A DNA stretch of 64,000 nucleotides from Topomyia yanbarensis (Eukaryota > Arthropoda > Insecta > Diptera > Culicidae): NCBI RefSeq assembly GCF_030247195.1, contig NC_080670.1:35431934-35495933 (forward strand). Direction: 5' to 3'. Below, piece after piece: positions 56,736 through 64,000 of the stretch (positions are counted from its first letter, which is position 1; each line of letters begins with the position of its first letter). The notes beneath the pieces are model-generated. The model was not told the origin of the DNA and did not search any database. It saw nothing but the letters and a program-made list of their open reading frames with translations. The translations under genes were made by a program, and so were the position numbers.

Positions 56736-57459
56736 GCTCTGCAGTTCCAGTAGGACAACTCTCGAAAAAATCGGCATATTACTAATACTCAATAACAATA
56801 CTAACTCTTCTCTTTATTTTTTTTATTTATTTTCGGTCTCATGCGTTATATTCTTGTGATGACCTTTTCGAGCTCATACATCCAAGAAGAGCAACATTGC
56901 TGCCCACAATGATTCTGCTCTGCCATCGGACGTCGCCAGGTTTTAGAACAATGGAGATGTATTCTCATACTCGATGGAATCAGATAAGTAGGAACGATCA
57001 GCAAACTGCAAGTAGTATATTGCACATTTCTTGTTTTGAAGTATAACATATTATTCGTATTAAAATATTATTTACAGGCTCCACACATATCTCAACACAC
57101 ACAAATACACAAATGCTTGACAGGTGACTGGGCCAAGTGCATTCACTCGTAGGATCTATCATTTCGATGATCGCCTCGATTCTACGAAAAGAGTGCACAA
57201 GTAAGCTGACATAAGCTAGTCTCATCTGGTGAATGCATGTAACCTGGAAACCCCAGACACGACAGGACGAGATGGACAGACTGGACTCGATGGGGCCTAG
57301 TTCAGAGTTTTTGGGCATTTTTCAATGCACGGTTATTGACCTAAAAAAAGAAACATTCGGCATGTTATTTTTCCTTTTATTACTGTATCTTGAGTTAGGT
57401 TCATACTGATATTCACTAGCACAGTCAATTGCATATTCTCCCATATACATTCACATCCA

Positions 57460-57990
57460 AAACGTGCAAACGCCCCTAACTTTCGCGATAACACAAACCT
57501 GGTCAAAAACGCGAACTTACATTACAATTTCAATCATCCACACACACCTACGCTCGCAATTTCGCCAACACCCCTTTACTTAAGTGAACTTTTCAGCACC
57601 TATAACTTTACAACCGCGGTCTCAAGCATTAACCCACCACTCGCGCGATCATAGACCGGCTACGTTCGAAATTCTCTACTCTCGATCAGCCTGGACTCAT
57701 GCCTTCAGTTGGACCGATTTACTAGACAACACGTTTCTCTACCATACACTGAAAATTAATTATTAGATTCACGGTCCGCGCGCGATCGTTCGAGAATACA
57801 CGTGAATGCGCGAATTGGAATACGGATCTAAAATCGGATTATGCACGCAAAGTTGGAGACACGCTGGCATTCATATGCTCGAGCCTTTAGCGATCACACT
57901 ATTACACAATTAGTAAACGCCCACGCTAACCCAGACAGATATGCACTCCTGGACTCGAACGCTAAAAACCACATCTTCCACGCATACACC
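57460..57990. repeat. CpG-rich degenerate tandem units, second block
   Basis: The same motifs as at 55950-56735 ('ttcgcgataacacaaacctg', 'gcgcgatcatagaccggct', 'acggtccgcgcgcgatcgtt') appear in a more diverged form. Confidence 0.65.
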
Positions 57991-58257
57991 ACCCAGGACT
58001 GAACATTAGATTCATACATACAAAGCAACAAGTAATAATTACAGGTATTCGTCTGGCAACCGGGGGAAGTACATCTCAAACGCAGAACTTATCATTTCAA
58101 TGATGGCCTTGGATCTGCGTTGCCTGTGTTCAAGGCATCATAGCTTTGTCCGTCAGGTCAAGGATGTATGAAACCCGTTAGCCACCACCCTCGGCCCTAG
58201 CTGCCCATAAAGGGATAAAAAAAAAAAAAAAAAAAATGTTCATAAAGTCGTTCTCCC

Positions 58258-60660
58258 CTCCCCAAGGTTTAGGGGTTTGACGGTATTGCAAACATCATCA
58301 AGCATCAATTGCTTTAAGATGGGTATTGCATTACACCTCGATAGTGGTGCGTCGAGGAGACCGAGAGGGCTTATGCGCCTTTTTTTATGTTATATGTTTT
58401 TTCATACTCCGCACCAGCGCATACCAACGCTAAACCACTGGTCTATGCGCGGTGGCGTGGTCGACTGGTGGATCGACGTAGATTGACTTTTGCTGTGTGC
58501 CATGTTTGCAAATATTGTTCTATTTGTGGTATTCGTGGACAGGGCTCACTGAGGGAGTCATTGTGTGTCCATTTATCGGTCGACTTCGTCCTCGTCGTCC
58601 TACTAATTAAATTAATTTAATAATTAAATTAATTTAATAAAGTAGAATAAGTAGAAACCTATTAGTTGTAGCTTTGTGATAATCGTAGTTTTTCGTACTA
58701 GTGTACAACTGTTATGTACTAGTCGTATGTGTATCTATGTATGTATTCGTCTGATTATTTGTGACAGTTGGGTCAAGGAATGGATGCAGAACTGACGTAT
58801 ATGATAGAATAGTGGCTAATACTTCTGGTGATCATTCTGAGCATTTGGTTCTATTCATTGGGGAAAGTCGGGCTGGATAAATTAGGGTAAAATAAATTTA
58901 CCGACGCACGTGAGTCATCCATTCCCGGCCAGCATAGCATGATGAAAGTCTAACAGCATGCAATTGTCGGTAATGATAAATATACAACATTTGCTGCATT
59001 TAGACGAGTTTGATTGCATGTTACATATGTTTTTCTATTCTACTTCTACATTGGTCTGTTTCTTTTGTGCATCTATTAGTTTGCTTTTTCATTATTTATG
59101 TATACCAAAATAGTATTGTTCAATTTATACACTTCTAGTCAAGCTCTTTGCGTCTTTTTTTTCTTTCTTCAGCATGTTATGATTCCTTTTATTAGTATAT
59201 CTCTACTATACGCTATCTATACTCATATAAGTACAAACGCTCGTGGCCTTCGCGATAACACAGGCCTGGCCACGGGCGCGACCATGCAGTTGCAGTAATC
59301 CACATATACTCGCGCCCGTGATTTCGCCTACATGAAAACACCCCGGTAGTTAAGTAAACGTGGCATCTTTAAACTTCCAAACGCGGTCTCAAACATTAAC
59401 CCACACCTCGCGCGATCATGAAACGGTCACGTCCGAAAGTTTTACCAGTCTGGACTAATGCCTTCAGTTCAACCAATCAAAAAAGTGACGCTCATATTCA
59501 CTAAACAGCACGTTCCATGGTGACATGACCTGGAACTCAAGTTTCCCCATAGGGAAATGGACGAACGTAACGTAAAAACTCCCACACTCGCACGATCATG
59601 AATCGGTTACTTTCGGATGTTTCTATCGTTGATATCAGCAGACCAGGTACATGCCTTCAATTGGATCAATTAAAAAAAGAAAGCTCTCATATCCACTGGA
59701 CACCACGTTACATGGCGACATGACCGAGGACTCTAGTGATATGGGGTAACTTACTCCCTGCCAGAATGTGAATTGTACACCAAAAACCAACTATCAGAAT
59801 GATGGTCCGCGTGACCATTCAAGAACGCACGCGTATATAGGAAAAGCCACACGGTTATAAAATCCAGTCTTGTACACGCGAAGTCACATGAACGCGAGCG
59901 CACGTGACAAACATGTTAGCATACGAACGCTTAAGCCCTTCGCGATTAACAACGCACACCTGCGATCGCGATCGCGCAAACTTAGTAACATCCCGGTAAT
60001 AAGGAGAACGTTTTAGCACTCACGAAGTTTCAAACGCTGTCTCAAACACGAACCTACAAACGTACGTTTTCGCGCGCTCATGGATCTGTCACGTCCTGAA
60101 ACCATTACTCTCTGTCCTAATAACTTAGGTCCATGTATTCAGTGGGACCAATCAAAAAATAAAGCAAATATCCACTAGACAACGCGTTCCATGGCGATGT
60201 CACCGGGCACTCTAGTGATATGGAGGATCTCACACTCTTTTAGCATCTTAGCAGTACACCAAAAAATAATGTATTAGATTCACGGTCCGCGCGCGATTAT
60301 CCAAGAACACACGCGAATATGCGAAAGGCACACGGTTATAGAATGGAATTCATACACGCGAAGTTACATACACGTTAGCACACGCGACATACATACGCAC
60401 ACGCGATCGAACACGTTAACGTACAAATGCTCGAGCTCTTCGCGATGATACACGCGATCGCGAGTCCCTGCGCCCGCACATACCTGAACCGTACAATGAA
60501 TATCACATTCAGAATCACGGCCCGCTACAATTGGCCTAATATAGTGTTTTAGTGGGCGACATTGCCTGTCTCGTCTGCAAATTGTAGTATGTGATTCTGA
60601 CGGGGAGCCCTTCCGAGAACCTAGCTCTACAGCTCCAGTAGGACAAATCTCGAAAAAAAA
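58258..60660. mobile_element. Second interval of similar length ending in A-run and a target-like copy
   Basis: It lies between the second target copy (58236-58257) and a third, diverged copy (60661-60682, 17 of 22 matching) that joins back to TIR-family sequence. It ends 'ccagtaggacaaatctcg' plus an A9 run (60653-60661). A near-identical end occurs at 56745-56776. It contains CpG-rich units at 59230-60500. The first 970 bp (58258-59230) are unlike the neighbour and hold no supported gene. An AT repeat 'taattaaattaatttaa' lies at 58601-58640. Confidence 0.5.
59225..60500. repeat. CpG-rich degenerate tandem units, third block (3-4 units)
   Basis: Units of about 370-420 bp repeat 'gatcatgaatcggt.ac.tc', 'atgccttcagttggac', 'cacgttccatggcgacatga', 'actctagtgatatgg', 'acggtccgcgcgcgattatc' and 'cttcgcgatgatacacgcga'. 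They are non-coding. Confidence 0.75.
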
Positions 60661-60860
60661 ATATTCATAATGTTGTTCTCGTACGGAAAATCGATTTGGG
60701 GATGAAATGGCGGAAACCGTGATTGGAGTTCACAAAACAAAAACAAACATCTCCACCAATAAGAGCGTTATGAAGCGAAATTGAACATAATTATGAATTT
60801 AGTTCATGACTGTAACGGACTTACTTTCTAGCATCACAAATTATTCCCAAAAAACCAATC
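60661..60860. mobile_element. TIR-family element, right segment
   Basis: 'gtacggaaaatcgatttgggg' through 'gattggagttcacaaaacaaaaac' and 'gaacataattatgaatttag' match the right end of the full-length copy (36830-36960). This closes the element broken at 54013 and 55751. Confidence 0.7.
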
Positions 60861-61315
60861 CCTACATGCACCAATGTGAATCCTTCTCAGGTCACAGGTC
60901 ATAAAAACCAAATTTAACATATCCTTTAGTCAGGCCACTTAAAACGAGGCCACACTCATATTTTCCCACAGATCGTAAATTACTTGAACTATCGTTTTCA
61001 AATCCAACTTGCATAACCAGATGGGTGCATTCCAGTTAAACCATTCTGGGTCGCACCACTTGTTATAGCAACATTCTCACTAGGTCATTATTATGCAGAG
61101 GCGACAAATAAACAGCGTAACCAAACAAAAGCACCGATAGCAACCAAGGCACCCATACTTATTCATTGATTTGTTTTCCCTTTTTTACGCTACCCGTACA
61201 TAATTATGTACTTTGAAATTGTAACTGACTCCTCCCATTTTGATGTACATAGAATAGTTTAAGTCAGGTTAGCTAGGTTAGCTCGTAAGATTTTTAAATG
61301 GAATAAAGCAGATTA
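60861..61315. other. No gene recognised
   Basis: Unremarkable AT-rich sequence up to the apparent 3' end of the LINE. Confidence 0.4.
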
Positions 61316-62173
61316 TTTTTTTTTTATTCATTTCGTTTATTTGATAGGCACAAATGCGTTAGCTTGGCGGTGCCAAATGCTTATGTTTTTACATTTTGGA
61401 TATCTTAAAACTAGGAGGTTACAATGTTGAAATATTTTTTTACAAAGGAAAAAAAAAGTTTACAGCTATCTTAAGACTAGAAATAAGATTCAATATACAA
61501 GAGAGGGCCAAAAGATTTTTTTATGAAAAAATTTAAAACAAGGGATTCACTTTGATATACAAGAGAGGGAGTAATAGTATTTTACGAAATATTTTACGGT
61601 TATCTTAAGACTAACAATATAGTTTAGTACACAAAAGGGGGAACAAATATTTATGAGAAGTTTCACAGAAATTTTAAAACTAGGGATTCAATTCTATTTA
61701 CAAAATGGAGGACAAGAGTTTCAATAAAGAGTAAAAATTATAGCTATCTTAAAACTAGGAATACAGAATACTAAGTTGAATTTTTTAACTAAAACTTATG
61801 CTTGGTCAAGATATTCAGAGGGTGGCTTATTTCCGCATCAATGTAGCAGCAGTTGTATCAAGGACAGGGGAGAGACAGGGAAAGAAGAGCAAAACTTGCA
61901 ACTTTCGCTCGAACCGGGGGGGGGGGGGGGGGATCAGCGAAATAAATTTGCGCCTCAGTCTAGTAAGTCGTCGAGTACCGGATTGGCGGATGGTATTCTT
62001 CGGACCCGCGGGGAATCCTTCAAAAGTCATCGGACCTCGAGTCGCTCTCGCTTCAGTTTCCTTCTATGCAGGCGTAGTGGTAAGGGCGACGGCGGTTACA
62101 TAGTGGCACTCTGGAGCTGATCGGTTCCACAAGGCAGGAGGAAACTCTAAAAACGAGAAATAAAAGAGAGGGG
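61316..62173 (-). mobile_element. LINE 3' untranslated region with 69-bp tandem units and A-run end
   Basis: Downstream of the ORF2 stop on the minus strand lie a C17 tract (plus-strand G17 at 61916-61932) and about six diverged ~69-bp units. The units have the landmark 'atcttaa.actag' at about 61398, 61466, 61600 and 61743, with weaker copies at 61530 and 61671. Then there is an A10 run at 61325-61316, taken as the element's 3' end. Confidence 0.65.
61380..61770. repeat. ~69-bp tandem repeat in the LINE 3' UTR
   Basis: Units share 'gctatcttaaaactagg.att' and 'caatatacaagagaggg..aa' on the plus strand. The spacing is about 66-73 bp. Confidence 0.7.
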
Positions 62174-64000
62174 CTAAATTGGGATATTTATCGTTTTTAT
62201 GAAGGTATAAATAAGGGACATATAGGGGAAATCACGAGTTGCCAGCATATCTCGGACTGGTACATTGGGTGGTCTACCTCGGGCCCGAAGGGATTCCTTT
62301 AACTGAGACCTGGCGTCACAATACCCGGCGCATACCCAGACAACGTGTTCGATGTCGTGATAGCCCTCGTCACAAGCGCACAGACTATTCTCCGCAAGCC
62401 CAATACGCCGCAAATGCGCATCCATGGTGTAGTGATTGGACATAAGTCGGGACATTACGCGAATAAAATCCCGACCCACATCCATCCCCCCGAACCAAGG
62501 CTTCGTTGATACCTTTGGGATAATCGAATGTAGCCATCGTCCAAGTTCCCCATTGCTCCACGAGGTTTGCCAACTGTTGAGCGTCCTCTGACGACAAATA
62601 CTAAAAAATTCGTTGAAGCAGATTAGTCTTTCGTATATGTCACCATTTAATGCGCCCGCCTTTGCTAATGAGTCGGCCTTTTCATTGCCCGGGATAGAAC
62701 AATGAGAGGGGACCCAAACAAAGGTAATCTGATAAGATTTTTCAGATAACGTACACAAGGACTCCTGTATCATCCCCAGAAAATACGGGAGTTGCTTTTT
62801 AGGCTTCACCGCACGAAGAGCCTCGATAGAGCTGAGGCTGTCCGAAACGATGAAGTAGTGATCTGTGGGCAGAGTGTCGATGATCCCAAGGGTGTACTGA
62901 ATTGCAGCTAACTCTGCGACGTAAACTGAAGCGGGATCATTGAGCTTGAATGAAGCGGTGATAGTATTGTTGAAGATACCGAAGCCAGTGGACCCATCGA
63001 GATTTGATCCGTCAGTGTAAAACATTTTGTCGCAGTCGACTTCTCGGAATTTATTATAAAATATATTGGGGATCACCTGCGGGCGTATATGGTCCGGGAT
63101 TCCACGAATCTCTTCCTTCATGGATGTGTCGAAGAATACAGTAGAATCAGAAGTATCTAGGAAACGGACACGGTTGGGATTGTACGAAGAAGGATTGATG
63201 CTCTGTGCCATGTAGTCGAAGTACAAGGACATAAAACGGGTTTGAGAATTAAGCTCGACGAGCCTCTCGAAATTTTGAATTACCAACGGGTTCAGAATGT
63301 CGCATCGGATGAGCAATCGATATGAGAGTTCCCAAAATCGATTTTTTAGCGGAAGAACGCCCGCCAGCACTTCGAGACTCATCGTATGGGTCGAGTGCAT
63401 GCAACCCAAGGCAATGCGCAAGCAACGATACTGGATTCTCTCCAGTTTGATGAAGTGTATGTTCGCAGCGGAGCGGAAACAGAAACACCCGTACTCCATC
63501 ACCGACAATATCGTTGTTTGGTACAACCTGATCAGGTCTCCTGGGTGAGCACCCCACCATGTTCCAGTTATTGTTCGGAGAAAATTGATCCTTTGTTGGC
63601 ATTTCTGTTTCAGATACCTAATGTGACATCCCCAGGTACCTTTAGAGTCGAACCAGACCCCGAGATATTTAAATGTGAAAACCTGGTTGATCGTTGCACC
63701 CATTAATAAAAGCTGGAGTTGCGCCGGCTCACGCTTCCTAGAAAAAACAACCAACTCAGTTTTCTCCGTGGAGAACTCAATACCCAGCTGAAGAGCCCAA
63801 GCAGACAAATTGTCCAAGGTATTTTGTAATGGTCCTTGCAAGTCGGCAGCTTTGGGCCCTGTAACAGAGACCACCCCGTCGTCTGCAAGTTGCCTTAGCG
63901 TGCATGAATTGGCAAGACAATCGTCAATGTCATTCACGTAAAAATTGTAGAGCAGGGGACTTAGACATGAGCCCTGGGGAAGACCCATGTAGCTAAATCG
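62174..64000 (-). CDS. I/LOA-like LINE ORF2: RT C-terminus, RNase H and terminal zinc motif (partial)
   Basis: A 608-codon open minus frame reaches the window edge (R-F-S-Y before M at 63988), so its 5' part lies outside. Counting from that Met: RT block B GLPQGSCLSP (2-11) and the catalytic A-D-D at 35-37, here in the context QLADDGVV where most RTs have Y/F-A-D-D. Then the RT thumb (about 90-300) and an RNase H domain with all expected acidic residues: D326 (YTDGS), E359 (YVAEL), D383 (VSDSLSSIEA) and D439 (PGNEKADSLAK), plus H429 (VPSHC). A terminal C-x-C..H-x4-C motif follows (C537, C539, H548, C553). RNase H inside ORF2 marks the I superclade. With no stop or frameshift in 1.8 kb it is the youngest retroelement here. 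Related dead tails lie at 8330-8500 and 49870-50640. Confidence 0.85.
   Translation of the reverse strand, partial: RFSYMGLPQGSCLSPLLYNFYVNDIDDCLANSCTLRQLADDGVVSVTGPKAADLQGPLQNTLDNLSAWALQLGIEFSTEKTELVVFSRKREPAQLQLLLMGATINQVFTFKYLGVWFDSKGTWGCHIRYLKQKCQQRINFLRTITGTWWGAHPGDLIRLYQTTILSVMEYGCFCFRSAANIHFIKLERIQYRCLRIALGCMHSTHTMSLEVLAGVLPLKNRFWELSYRLLIRCDILNPLVIQNFERLVELNSQTRFMSLYFDYMAQSINPSSYNPNRVRFLDTSDSTVFFDTSMKEEIRGIPDHIRPQVIPNIFYNKFREVDCDKMFYTDGSNLDGSTGFGIFNNTITASFKLNDPASVYVAELAAIQYTLGIIDTLPTDHYFIVSDSLSSIEALRAVKPKKQLPYFLGMIQESLCTLSEKSYQITFVWVPSHCSIPGNEKADSLAKAGALNGDIYERLICFNEFFSICRQRTLNSWQTSWSNGELGRWLHSIIPKVSTKPWFGGMDVGRDFIRVMSRLMSNHYTMDAHLRRIGLAENSLCACDEGYHDIEHVVWVCAGYCDARSQLKESLRARGRPPNVPVRDMLATRDFPYMSLIYTFIKTINIPI

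Larger units (their letters stand above)
55752..58235 (+). mobile_element. 2.48-kb poly(A) retro-insertion with 22-bp target duplication
   Basis: A 22-bp sequence at 55730-55751 is repeated exactly at 58236-58257, directly after a 20-A run (58217-58236). This is the mark of LINE-type target-primed insertion. No reverse transcriptase frame is visible. The body is mostly CpG-rich degenerate repeats (55950-56730, 57460-57990) with a different block between (56840-57310). It could be a non-autonomous retroelement, or a transcript of a repeat array mobilised by a LINE. Confidence 0.8.

Noticed and set aside
1..64000. Integrated viral sequence, common in mosquito genomes
   Set aside because: No polymerase, capsid or glycoprotein-like translation was recognised. 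All reverse-transcriptase-like frames belong to non-LTR retrotransposons.

Overview
This is an animal genomic window from a large, transposon-rich insect genome. It most resembles a culicine mosquito, probably Aedes. That is inferred from the mix of R1-, I- and RTE-clade non-LTR retrotransposons, mosquito-type mariner transposases, hAT MITEs and tRNA-derived SINEs, plus one exon of an insect GATA factor. No bacterial, CRISPR or viral feature was found.

The only convincing host coding sequence is one minus-strand exon at 12809-13642. It encodes the N-terminal, pre-zinc-finger part of a GATA1/2/3-class transcription factor (Drosophila grain, vertebrate GATA2/3) and has clean splice sites on both sides. 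The zinc-finger exons were not seen. They lie in a 500-N assembly gap 245 bp into the downstream intron, or beyond the left edge. The rest of the window is best read as introns or flanks of this gene filled with repeats.

Layout. 0-7 kb: a dispersed repeat present twice, a degenerate 7-bp minisatellite and a small TA MITE. 7-10.5 kb: foldback elements, an I-clade fragment, a SINE and a mariner fragment. 12-13.6 kb: gap and GATA exon. 15-17 kb: a MITE, and a hairpin whose loop is a tRNA 3' half. 19.08-22.39 kb: a hAT-type element with an 8-bp target duplication, carrying a dead R1 retrotransposon that contains another hAT end. 23-25.7 kb: a foldback element, a TIR-element copy and the N-terminal half of a mariner. 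29.04-34.93 kb: a nearly 6-kb (TTTCAAA)n satellite with inverted-repeat flanks. 35.1-37.05 kb: a full-length copy of the same TIR repeat family. 39.4-40.1 kb: a retrotransposon ORF1. 40.6-41.3 kb: tandem repeats. 41.5-44.7 kb: the C-terminal half of a mariner split by an RTE element. 48.9-50.6 kb: I-clade remnants. 51.3-53.1 kb: a hAT MITE and two SINE copies. 53.5-60.85 kb: a TIR-family copy broken by nested insertions, including a 2.5-kb poly(A) insertion with a 22-bp target duplication and CpG-rich repeats. 61.3-64 kb: an I/LOA-like LINE with an open RT/RNase H frame running off the right edge.

There are low-repeat stretches at about 0.4-3.2, 10.8-12, 17-19, 25.9-29, 37.1-39.3 and 45.3-48.9 kb. 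They have no gene I can support and are the natural places to look for regulatory elements or untranslated exons.
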